NCBI GenBank assembly: GCA_030751095.1 | Contig: JASMGX010000003.1 | Span: 7,366-51,046 of the forward strand | Reading direction: 5' to 3' | From: Pirellulales bacterium | GTDB lineage: Bacteria; Planctomycetota; Planctomycetia; Pirellulales; UBA7805 | Length of the DNA: 43,681 nucleotides | Shown: one piece after another, positions 26,793 to 34,376 of the stretch | Layout: each line of letters opens with the position of its first letter | How positions within the stretch are numbered: the stretch's first letter is position 1 | Position numbers and translations under genes: made by a program | Notes under the pieces: generated by a model | What the model was told of the DNA's origin: nothing | Database searches by the model: none | The model's input: only the letters and a program-made list of their open reading frames with translations

Positions 26793-27437
26793 CTAGTTCT
26801 GTTCCAGTTTCAGCGAGGCTGGTTGACCACCGGTCAACCATGGAGGCATGAAGTTCCTAGGGAGAATCTGCCCCACGGCAACCGCCAACCCGACCACCGC
26901 ACCGACCAGGTGGACCAACGGAACCGGAACGAACAAGTGGGACGAACCACGGACGAAGATGGTGCCGTTGGTGTAAAATTCCCAGCCGATCTTAAGAACC
27001 ATCCCCAGCAGGAGCAGCCCGGTCATCACTGTCCGGCCGTGACGGCCCTCCCGACAGCTTTGAGCGCACATCATCACACCCAAGAAGGCAAACAGGGCCG
27101 TGTCGAGTCCACTCAGTCCACGGTAGGTTGTAATCTCCGGCATCAGCAGCCAGACCGCAGCGGGAATCAGAACCGCTGAAACACCGAGACAGGCAAGCGT
27201 GGCCATTCGGTGACGACGCTCGCAAATGACGCCAAGAACGGCGAATACCACCGTATCCCACACAAGGTGTTCAAATCCGAAGTGGGCCAGATGTCCGGTC
27301 AGTATCCGCCACCAGTCTCCGGCACCCACCGCGACGCGATCAAATTCCAACACCGCGGACGCGCCCGGCCAGAGTGCCACCACCAGACTGGCCACAGCGA
27401 TCGTTGTCGTCACCTGCCAACGGCTCGTCGTATTCAT
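26793..27437 (-). CDS. rrtA: Rhombosortase-like rhomboid intramembrane serine protease
   Basis: A 214-aa polytopic membrane protein of the rhomboid superfamily, rhombosortase branch, which cleaves and processes proteins carrying a C-terminal GlyGly-CTERM signal. The start ATG 27437 has AAAGGA 6 bp away. The family marks are visible: the loop-helix WWRILTGHLAHFGFEHL (about 42-58), the nucleophile motif YRGLSGLDTALF with Ser109, and the catalytic His176 in VPLVHLVGA, about 67 residues later as expected for a Ser-His dyad. In typical members, HLxxN follows the second helix start; here the segment is HLVWD, so the asparagine is replaced by Asp. Its likely substrate is the VIT/vWA protein encoded just upstream on the same strand, which ends in a GlyGly-CTERM-like tail. 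Confidence 0.85.
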   Translation of the reverse strand: MNTTSRWQVTTTIAVASLVVALWPGASAVLEFDRVAVGAGDWWRILTGHLAHFGFEHLVWDTVVFAVLGVICERRHRMATLACLGVSAVLIPAAVWLLMPEITTYRGLSGLDTALFAFLGVMMCAQSCREGRHGRTVMTGLLLLGMVLKIGWEFYTNGTIFVRGSSHLFVPVPLVHLVGAVVGLAVAVGQILPRNFMPPWLTGGQPASLKLEQN

Positions 27438-27508
27438 GGTTCATCCTTTAGATTGTTTTTTGTTTTGCTTGTACGGGAACACCGGCACCCCGACCCTTCC
27501 CACCAAAA

Positions 27509-27553
27509 TGGTACGCCGGCCCACCCGACCTGCGGGCAGTTGCCGACGTACCA
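27509..27553 (-). promoter_or_regulatory. Long RNA hairpin between the VIT/vWA and rhombosortase genes
   Basis: TGGTACGCCGGC (27509-27520) and GCCGACGTACCA (27542-27553) are inverted with one mismatch. In minus-strand RNA the mismatch becomes a U-G pair, giving a continuous 12-bp stem with a 21-nt GC-rich loop that can pair further. Only four U residues follow soon after, so it may be a leaky terminator, processing site or stability element that lowers protease expression relative to its substrate. Confidence 0.55.
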
Positions 27554-27579
27554 TCATTCTGGCAGGTAATCTGTCACGG

Positions 27580-29757
27580 CTAGGCTTCTATCCCATCATC
27601 ACTGGACTTTTTACCCGTGGACTTCCTGCGGCGCAGTCGCCTGGCCAGCGCGGCGCCGGCCAGACCAAGGGCAATCGCGCCACTGAACGGGTCGATCGCG
27701 CCACCACCACCGCTACTACGATTGCCAGAACGACTACCCGGTGTCACGATATCAAATCCGCTCGGACGGTTGCCGGACGTCGGTGGACGCCCTATTTCTG
27801 GCTGCGAGATGGTTTTCACAACCACAGGCTTTTTATTGGCCGCGTGTTCGGCCGGTTCGTTGAGCGGTTGGATCTGGTCCAGTGTCCGTTCACGCAATTG
27901 TGCAAGTTCTTTGTTGACAATCTCGCGACCAGATCGGTCGCGAACGATACGATTCGCGTTGCGTCGTTTGATCTTCCAACGCTGATATTCGGCGTCGTTT
28001 TCCAACACGATAAACGAGGCGTACTGACTGATGATGGAATACTCCTCACAAAGTCGAATGATCTCGTTCGTATCCATCTGGGTTCCCAACCGGCCAGCAC
28101 GCATCAACTGCTCGACCCTTCGATAGGCCCACATCCGTTCGATTTCGGAATTGCCAGCGGTTTTTTTCGGAAAATCCACCTCGACGCTCTGATCGACTGC
28201 CTGACCGAGCACTTCACCCTTGAAGGTGACAGACCCGGTACCACCGTTCTTGTAGCGTCCGTAGAGACGCAGTGGCGCCCCGTAAAAGAGATTGGGTAAT
28301 TCTTTAGGTTCCAGGTCGTAGACTTCGACGCCGTCGAAGGTGAAGTTCACATTCGTGGCAGCCGGACGCAATAACTTACGACGGAAGGCGGTAGCCGCCC
28401 TTTCAAAATCATCCTCCTGCGAAATAAAATCGGCGATACCGCCCGCCTTCTGGGCCAGTTGATTGAGGATCGGCCGGTTCACCTCGTTACCTACTCCGAT
28501 ACAGAACACCCGTGACCCGGCGGGTCTCTGGTCGATCGCACGCAACAGTTCCTGTTGCTCCGCTTGCCCGGTCATTCCGTCCGACAGGACCACAATGTTG
28601 AGTACGCGGTCAGGATCGTCGTAACGATAGGCGGCGCTCACTGCAGGCCATAGCGATGTTCCACCCCGCGCCTTCTGCTGGGCTAGAAATTCCGACGCCT
28701 GTTGTTGTGTCTCCTTGCTCACTGCTTGAAGACTGGCCCACAAAGGGTTTGGTGAAATGTTGAACGCCATCATCTCGAAACGATCCTGGGGGCCGAGCGA
28801 TTCAATAAATGCCTGCAACGAATTTCGCGACATTCGCATTTTTCCGTCGTTGGCCATGCTTCCAGAAACGTCCAGGATGAACACGTAGTCCATACCGTGG
28901 TTGATCTCTTCCAACTCCTGGCCAGCCGTAAGCGTGAGTTGAAAGTAGCCGTCTTCACCACCTTGCTTGGAAGTGATGATATCAAAGCCGGTTCGTGGAC
29001 GTTCGGTATCGAAGTGCAACACCACGTCACGACTCAAGTCGCCCCCGCTGACTTCCAAACTCGCCTGGCAATAATTCGGCGAGTGTTCCACTGTGATAAA
29101 TTGATCCGTGTGCGACGGGCTACTCAGGCGCACGATCGGCACCTCGCTCTTGACATCCAACGAAAGAGCAAACTTACCACTGGTACGCTGGTCGATGGCA
29201 CCGGTCCTCGCAGTGCCTGACGAAACGGTCGTGGCCAATGGATAAACATACGTTGCCTCGTCATGGTCGAAATCGAGTTCCTGATAATAGGTCACCTTGA
29301 TGCGCTGTTCGGCGTTTGCCGCGATCGGATAGATCCGCATCTCGAAACGCTTGTAATCGACCTGTTCCAACAGCCCCGGATCGACCTTTGTCGCTTTATA
29401 GCTTTCGTAAATCTCCCGGGCACGCTTCTTCTCGACCACTTCGCCGATCATTTCCTTGCCGTTGATCCACATGCTGAAGTTGGCCACGCTAGCTCCTGAA
29501 GGGACAGGAAACGTGTAGAGTGCCTCGACCATCCGGTTTTCCTTGTTCACAAAAATTTGTTCCAGTTCGGTCACCGCAACGCCGTTATTGACGACAACCT
29601 TGACGTTGTGTTCCTTGATTTCGAGTTCGCCACCGAACCTGCCTTCGGCCACCAACAGCCCGGCGGCATGTAACGAGCTCGACCCGCCAACGGCGAGCAG
29701 TGTCAGCGTGACGAGAACCGTAAGAGTGCGTGTTAGGAAACGTATTTGGGTAGACAT
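27580..29757 (-). CDS. Secreted VIT/von Willebrand A protein with a GlyGly-CTERM-type sorting tail
   Basis: A 725-aa surface-directed protein. ATG 29757 has GGAGG six bases away, making it better than the GTG one codon earlier. A signal peptide (about 1-32) is followed by a VIT domain (about 37-165, from GGELEIKEHNVKVVV to KVTYYQELDFD) and a vWA domain (about 290-455). The metal-ion site is complete: DVSGS at 296-300, the GGTS threonine and the SDGMTG aspartate. The C-terminus has GGGG at 683-686, a hydrophobic helix (691-705, FSGAIALGLAGAALA) and the Arg cluster RRLRRR, then a further 14 residues. That layout matches the GlyGly-CTERM signal recognised by rhombosortase, which is encoded next. 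Transcription is probably from the sigma-54 site at 29809-29823. vWA/MIDAS proteins bind metal-dependent protein partners, so an adhesive or sensing role outside the cell is likely. Confidence 0.85.
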   Translation of the reverse strand: MSTQIRFLTRTLTVLVTLTLLAVGGSSSLHAAGLLVAEGRFGGELEIKEHNVKVVVNNGVAVTELEQIFVNKENRMVEALYTFPVPSGASVANFSMWINGKEMIGEVVEKKRAREIYESYKATKVDPGLLEQVDYKRFEMRIYPIAANAEQRIKVTYYQELDFDHDEATYVYPLATTVSSGTARTGAIDQRTSGKFALSLDVKSEVPIVRLSSPSHTDQFITVEHSPNYCQASLEVSGGDLSRDVVLHFDTERPRTGFDIITSKQGGEDGYFQLTLTAGQELEEINHGMDYVFILDVSGSMANDGKMRMSRNSLQAFIESLGPQDRFEMMAFNISPNPLWASLQAVSKETQQQASEFLAQQKARGGTSLWPAVSAAYRYDDPDRVLNIVVLSDGMTGQAEQQELLRAIDQRPAGSRVFCIGVGNEVNRPILNQLAQKAGGIADFISQEDDFERAATAFRRKLLRPAATNVNFTFDGVEVYDLEPKELPNLFYGAPLRLYGRYKNGGTGSVTFKGEVLGQAVDQSVEVDFPKKTAGNSEIERMWAYRRVEQLMRAGRLGTQMDTNEIIRLCEEYSIISQYASFIVLENDAEYQRWKIKRRNANRIVRDRSGREIVNKELAQLRERTLDQIQPLNEPAEHAANKKPVVVKTISQPEIGRPPTSGNRPSGFDIVTPGSRSGNRSSGGGGAIDPFSGAIALGLAGAALARRLRRRKSTGKKSSDDGIEA

Positions 29758-29808
29758 CACATTCCTCCTTTTTTGATAGATTGCCTGGTTACTACAGTAG
29801 CCAATAAA

Positions 29809-29823
29809 GCAAAGACCATGCCA
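29809..29823 (-). promoter_or_regulatory. Sigma-54 (-24/-12) promoter of the VIT/vWA-rhombosortase operon
   Basis: On the minus strand the sequence TGGCATGGTCTTTGC matches the sigma-54 consensus TGGCAC-N5-TTGC at all but one of the conserved positions, with the correct spacing. It is preceded by T and followed by T, as the extended consensus prefers. Transcription should start near 29797, leaving a 40-nt leader before ATG 29757. A sigma-54 activator gene lies on the other side of the same intergenic region. Confidence 0.8.
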
Positions 29824-29913
29824 AGCAGCCTGACAACACGCATAAAACGTTTTCCCAAAGGGACTTACGCCCGATCGATCAAGGCAGTGATGAACCTACA
29901 CGAACCATCGAGA

Positions 29914-29942
29914 TGTACATTTATTGAAGGCTGCTATACATT
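29914..29942 (+). promoter_or_regulatory. Possible sigma-70 promoter of the activator gene, inside the inverted repeat
   Basis: TGTACA (29914-29919) and TACATT (29937-29942), 17 bp apart, each match four of six consensus bases. If real, the activator's own promoter lies under its likely binding site, suggesting autoregulation. The match is weak. Confidence 0.25.
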
Positions 29943-29950
29943 AAATGTAC
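29915..29950. promoter_or_regulatory. 9-bp inverted repeat, likely enhancer site for the sigma-54 activator
   Basis: GTACATTTA (29915-29923) and TAAATGTAC (29942-29950) are exact inverted copies separated by 18 bp. The centre is about 135 bp upstream of the predicted sigma-54 start and about 88 bp before the activator gene. This is the usual position for an upstream activating sequence bound by a Fis-type helix-turn-helix dimer. Confidence 0.55.
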
Positions 29951-30020
29951 GTTTTGGCTGTGGACGATGGGCCCAGCGGTCGGGTGCAGACCCAGCCAGT
30001 CGTTCGGAAGGAGGGGTGAT

Positions 30021-31580
30021 ATGGCGGTCTTTTCCGAGGGCGAACATCGGTTTGTCGACGCACTGTCACGTTTGGCCTACGCCAATCCATTCTCGCCCGA
30101 GCGAATCAATCTGGAGCGGGAAGCACTGGGTGGAGATTTCAACGACCCATCGCCGGTCTGGAGCCAGCAAGTCGGCCTGGCCGACGATCGGCCCAACGTC
30201 CGTAAACTGGCCTCCCGGGCTGAACAACTGGCCAAGAAGATCCGAAAAAAACTCTGTGGCAAGGTCCCGGCGACTGACAGCGAGTTAGCGCTCTATCAGG
30301 ATCTTTGCTACTACGTACTCTACTATTGCTACTGGCCCAAAATGAACACAATGGTTGAACCCGCCTTGCGGGACGGCGCAACGTCCCCTTCTGGTAAGGT
30401 CGCATGGTGGAAACCCTACCGGGCCGATTTTGCTCACTACCTGGAGTTACCGGCACGGGAGTTACCATCTCGCGTTGAACCGGACCACCTGCTCGCCTGC
30501 TTCTTTCAGATTCGCCAGGCGTTCCATCACATCTTCACGTTCCTGGTAGGTGGTTCGATGCCGGCAGCCCGCCTGCGGGCCGCAGTGTGGCAGTCCATTT
30601 TTACACATGACATGCGTCGTTACCGCCGCACGCTGTACCAACGAATGGGTACGATTACCACGCTGGTAACGGGACCCTCCGGCACGGGAAAGGAACTGGT
30701 CGCCCGCGCAGTCGGCATGTCCCGGTACATTCCCTTCGACGCCAAAACCGAGACCTTCAGTGATGGTTTCTGTGGTGCGTTTCACACCTTGAATCTTTCG
30801 GCTTTGTCACCAACGCTCATCGAATCGGACCTGTTCGGCCACCGCCGCGGGGCCTACACCGGTGCGTTGGAAGATCGGGCGGGCTGGCTGGAGAAATGCC
30901 AGCCGCTCGGCACCATGTTCCTGGATGAAATTGGGGAGTTGGATGCGGCGATTCAGGTGAAACTATTGCGTGTGTTACAGAACCGCACGTTTCAACGCAT
31001 CGGTGAAAGCGAGGACCGCCACTTCCATGGCAAGCTGATTGTCGCAACGAACCGGGACCTGGCCACCGAAATGCACGCCGGTCGTTTCCGCGAAGACTTT
31101 TATTATCGCCTCTGTTCCGACATGATCACCACCCCCAGCCTCCGCGAGCAACTTGCCGACGAATATGGCAATCTGCGGAACCTAATCCTGTTCATCGCCC
31201 GTCGGGAGATCGATGACGAGGCAGAAGCTTTGGCTGACGAGGTCCTGCACTGGATCGACGAGAACCTGGGTTGTGACTATGCCTGGAAGGGTAACATTCG
31301 CGAACTGGAACAGTGTGTACGCAATGTCATGATCCGACGGGACTATCGTCCGACGGCCAGCGGGGAAGCGGGACCGCAGGAGCGTCTTATTACCAGGATG
31401 ACTGCGGGCACCCTCACCGCTGAGGAATTGTTACGTCAATACTGCACGCTAATCTACGCAAAGCTGGAAAGTTACGAGGCAACTGCCGGTCAACTCGGCC
31501 TGGACCGTCGCACCGTCAAGAGCAAGATCGACCGGAAGTTACTGGCCGAATTAAAATCCCCCAACGGCGGGACAGACTGA
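30021..31580 (+). CDS. Sigma-54-dependent transcriptional activator (AAA+) without a receiver domain
   Basis: A 519-aa bacterial enhancer-binding protein. ATG 30021 has AAGGAGGGG just upstream. The N-terminal 200 residues are an alpha-rich region I do not recognise; it lacks the phosphate-accepting aspartate layout of a response-regulator receiver and any GAF or PAS signature. The AAA+ domain (about 205-430) has Walker A GPSGTGKE (218-225), the sigma-54 contact loop GAYTGA (277-282, Tyr for the usual Phe) and Walker B GTMFLDE (297-303). It also has the arginine-finger region (NRTFQRIGES, FREDFYYRL). A C-terminal Fis-like helix-turn-helix (about 478-510, TAGQLGLDRRTVKSKID) binds DNA. It is divergent from the VIT/vWA gene whose promoter is sigma-54-like, so that operon is its probable target. 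Confidence 0.88.
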   Translation: MAVFSEGEHRFVDALSRLAYANPFSPERINLEREALGGDFNDPSPVWSQQVGLADDRPNVRKLASRAEQLAKKIRKKLCGKVPATDSELALYQDLCYYVLYYCYWPKMNTMVEPALRDGATSPSGKVAWWKPYRADFAHYLELPARELPSRVEPDHLLACFFQIRQAFHHIFTFLVGGSMPAARLRAAVWQSIFTHDMRRYRRTLYQRMGTITTLVTGPSGTGKELVARAVGMSRYIPFDAKTETFSDGFCGAFHTLNLSALSPTLIESDLFGHRRGAYTGALEDRAGWLEKCQPLGTMFLDEIGELDAAIQVKLLRVLQNRTFQRIGESEDRHFHGKLIVATNRDLATEMHAGRFREDFYYRLCSDMITTPSLREQLADEYGNLRNLILFIARREIDDEAEALADEVLHWIDENLGCDYAWKGNIRELEQCVRNVMIRRDYRPTASGEAGPQERLITRMTAGTLTAEELLRQYCTLIYAKLESYEATAGQLGLDRRTVKSKIDRKLLAELKSPNGGTD

Positions 31581-31722
31581 AGCGTCGTCGGGGAGATTAA
31601 GGACAATCGATTATTGTATCTACACACCCATAAATTACATATCAGAATCAGGCCACTTATCTAAAAAATGGCCCCGGCGTGTGTTAGTCTGCACCGACGA
31701 ATTGTTCCTGAAGGAATCCGTA

Positions 31723-32562
31723 GTGGCAGAAAGAAAGTGGATGGCCTCGCTCGCCGGAAAAACGTTACTGATCACAGGCGCAAGTCGCGGCATTGGCCGC
31801 GCCATTGCCCTGAGGGCGGCCCGCGACGGTGCCGCGGTCGCGGTCCTTGGCAAGACCAACCATCCCGATAAGCGGCTTCCGGGGACGGTGGTGCAAACGG
31901 TACAAGAGATCGAGGCTTCCGGCGGCCGGGGCTTAGCGTGCATCACAGACATCCGCTTTGAAGAACAGATCCTCGAAGCGGTCGGGCAGTGTGTCGACAC
32001 ATTTGGTGGAATTGATATTCTAGTGAACAATGCCAGTGCCATCTTTCTGGCCGGCACGCTCCAGACGCCCGCCAAGCGATACGATTTGATGCAGGCGGTG
32101 AATGTCCGGGCCACTTTTCTCGCCAGCCAGGCCTGTTTGCCGTATTTGCTGAAGGCCGAGAATCCCCACATCCTCAATCTTGCACCGCCGCTGAACATGG
32201 AGCCCCGCTGGTTTGCCGGCCATGGAGCCTATACGATGGCCAAATACGGAATGAGTATGTGCGTGCTCGGGATGGCCGCCGAGTTTGAAGAACAAGCCGT
32301 AGCGGTCAACGCCCTCTGGCCCCGTACAGCAATTGCCACCGCGGCCATCCGCAACCTGCTCGGTGGCGACGAGGCGATGGACCGGTGCCGCAAGCCGGAA
32401 ATTGTCGCCGATGCGGCACACGCCATTCTCTGTCGCCCGGCGGCAGAGTGCAGCGGGAATTTTTTTATTGATGAGGAGGTCCTTGCATCGGAAGGAGTGC
32501 GCGATTTTTCAACCTATGCGGTAAACTCCGATGCAGACCTGCTGCCCGATTTTTTTCTCTGA
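31723..32562 (+). CDS. HSDL2-like short-chain dehydrogenase/reductase
   Basis: Cytoplasmic NAD(P)-dependent oxidoreductase of the SDR superfamily, 279 aa. I chose GTG 31723 because AAGGA (31711-31715) is 7 bp away; ATG 31741 is an alternative. The cofactor motif is LLITGASRGIGRAIAL, the structural NNAS motif is DILVNNASAIF, and the active-site Tyr-Lys pair is GAYTMAKYGMSM. The length, the GTVVQTVQEIEASGG stretch and the ending DADLLPDFFL closely resemble what I recall of the SDR domain of animal HSDL2, an enzyme linked to fatty-acid metabolism in mitochondria and peroxisomes. The SCP2 lipid-binding domain of HSDL2 is absent. The substrate is unknown; a fatty acyl or sterol-like compound is a guess. 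It is followed after 24 bp by the next gene on the same strand. Confidence 0.85.
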   Translation: MAERKWMASLAGKTLLITGASRGIGRAIALRAARDGAAVAVLGKTNHPDKRLPGTVVQTVQEIEASGGRGLACITDIRFEEQILEAVGQCVDTFGGIDILVNNASAIFLAGTLQTPAKRYDLMQAVNVRATFLASQACLPYLLKAENPHILNLAPPLNMEPRWFAGHGAYTMAKYGMSMCVLGMAAEFEEQAVAVNALWPRTAIATAAIRNLLGGDEAMDRCRKPEIVADAAHAILCRPAAECSGNFFIDEEVLASEGVRDFSTYAVNSDADLLPDFFL

Positions 32563-32586
32563 ATGCTGTCAAGGAAATAACGAACG

Positions 32587-34248
32587 ATGATAAAATATGT
32601 TGCTCCGAATAGTCGGCTAACTGCTGCGGCCAAGAAGCGACGTGTGTTGCTCGTTGCCAATGGCGATCTTCGCCTTTCGGCCAACCAGAACTGTTGGGCA
32701 GCCCAGGAGAAGATGGAAGAAGATCTTGCCCGTAGCGTGGCAGCGGCTGGCTATGAACTGGTCCGCGCCCATCCCTACAAGAAAAAAGAAAAACACGGTT
32801 TTATCAGTTCCCAAAAAGAGGGCATGCAGGTCTTCGCGGGCATTGATCCGAAGATGAAACTCATCGTCGCCGAGGCGGTCTGGCAATATTCGCACCATCT
32901 GCTTCACGGCTTGATTTCCCGCGAAGGGCCGATTCTGACCGTAGCCAATTGGTCCGGAACCTGGCCCGGACTGGTCGGGATGCTCAACCTCAACGGTTCG
33001 CTCACCAAGGCGGGAGTACCGTATTCGACCCTCTGGGGCGAGGATTTTGGTGACCGGCAGTTTGTAGCCGCTCTCAAAAAGTGGCTTCAGACCGGTTCAT
33101 ATCGGCATCGAACAGGTCATGTGCGCGCACTTTCGCGGCTGAAGGTACCCGCCGCAACCCGCCGGGTGGGAGAAAAGCTGGCCCGCGAACTCCAGCACGA
33201 TAAAGCGATCATGGGTGTTTTCGATGAGGGGTGTATGGGAATGTTCAATGCCATCATCCCCGACCATCTGCTCAATGCGACCGGCGTCTACAAAGAACGG
33301 CTTAGCCAGTCGGCACTTTACTACGAATCGACCCAGGTAAGCGACCGGGAGGCGAAGGGGGTACGGAACTGGATGGACCGCAAGGGAATGCAGTTTCAGA
33401 CCGGCACGCGACACAAGGAACTGACGAACGCCCAGATCCTTGACCAATGCAAGATGTACGTAGCAGCGCTGCGAATTGCCGACGATTTTGGTTGCCATAC
33501 GATCGGTATCCAGTACCAACAGGGGCTCAAGGATTTGATGCCGGCAAGCGATCTTGTCGAAGGAACTCTCAACAACCGGGATCGCCCACCGGTCAAGAGT
33601 CGTGATGGCCGGCGGACACTCTATGCCGGTGAGCCGCTACCGCACTTTAATGAAGTGGATGAATGTGCAGGTCTCGACGGACTGATGACGTACCGCGTTC
33701 ACAAAGCCTTGGGACAGCCTGTGGAAAACACGCTGCACGACTTGCGCTGGGGAGATTGGGATCAGAGCGGTACGGTCGAGGACTATGTCTGGGTCTTTGA
33801 AATCAGTGGGAGCGTCCCCCCTGCGCACCTGATCGGTGGCTGGAAAGGGGCGACGAGTGAGCGCCAGCCAAATATGTTCTTCCCGTCCGGAGGTGGAACC
33901 ATCAAGGGAATCTCTAAACCGGGAGAGATTGTCTGGTCGCGAATCTTTGTGGAGGATGGCCGCTTGAAGATGGATTTGGGTCGTGCTGGGGTGGTCAAAT
34001 TGCCCTTGTCCGAGACAGAGCGCCGCTGGCAGGCCACCACGTCCCAGTGGCCGATCATGCATGCGGTAACCTATGGGGTCAGTCGCGACCAGATGATGGC
34101 ACGTCACAAGAGCAACCATATCCAGGTTGCGTACGCGCGATCGGCCGCCGATGCAGATCGTGCCATGCTCGCCAAGGCAAGCATGGCCGCCGCACTCGGC
34201 CTTGAGGTAGCAATTTGCGGAACAGGAAAGAATGGACGCACCTGGTGA
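32587..34248 (+). CDS. L-fucose/arabinose isomerase-like protein
   Basis: A 553-aa cytoplasmic protein. The overall pattern resembles the fucose/arabinose isomerase superfamily: a Rossmann-like start ([13 protein letters not shown]), [13 protein letters not shown], a [22 protein letters not shown] segment, [13 protein letters not shown], and a late domain with [21 protein letters not shown] and a histidine-rich [12 protein letters not shown] near the end. In true FucI enzymes, Glu, Asp and His residues bind Mn2+; E and D candidates lie at [10 protein letters not shown], and the terminal RHKSNH is like the family's metal-side end. I recall such planctomycete proteins being labelled fucose isomerase. 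It may be an isomerase of another sugar. It follows the HSDL2-like gene by 24 bp and is probably co-transcribed. Confidence 0.6.
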   Translation: MIKYVAPNSRLTAAAKKRRVLLVANGDLRLSANQNCWAAQEKMEEDLARSVAAAGYELVRAHPYKKKEKHGFISSQKEGMQVFAGIDPKMKLIVAEAVWQYSHHLLHGLISREGPILTVANWSGTWPGLVGMLNLNGSLTKAGVPYSTLWGEDFGDRQFVAALKKWLQTGSYRHRTGHVRALSRLKVPAATRRVGEKLARELQHDKAIMGVFDEGCMGMFNAIIPDHLLNATGVYKERLSQSALYYESTQVSDREAKGVRNWMDRKGMQFQTGTRHKELTNAQILDQCKMYVAALRIADDFGCHTIGIQYQQGLKDLMPASDLVEGTLNNRDRPPVKSRDGRRTLYAGEPLPHFNEVDECAGLDGLMTYRVHKALGQPVENTLHDLRWGDWDQSGTVEDYVWVFEISGSVPPAHLIGGWKGATSERQPNMFFPSGGGTIKGISKPGEIVWSRIFVEDGRLKMDLGRAGVVKLPLSETERRWQATTSQWPIMHAVTYGVSRDQMMARHKSNHIQVAYARSAADADRAMLAKASMAAALGLEVAICGTGKNGRTW

Positions 34249-34376
34249 CGGGCCGATCCGCAAACCGTAATGACACCATTGTCGATGCAAACATGCCTTT
34301 GAAGGTGACATCCCGCCGCGCGAGCACAGCGCCCGCCGGTTGTTGCATAACTCGTTGTTAGGACTCCGAACGTTCC

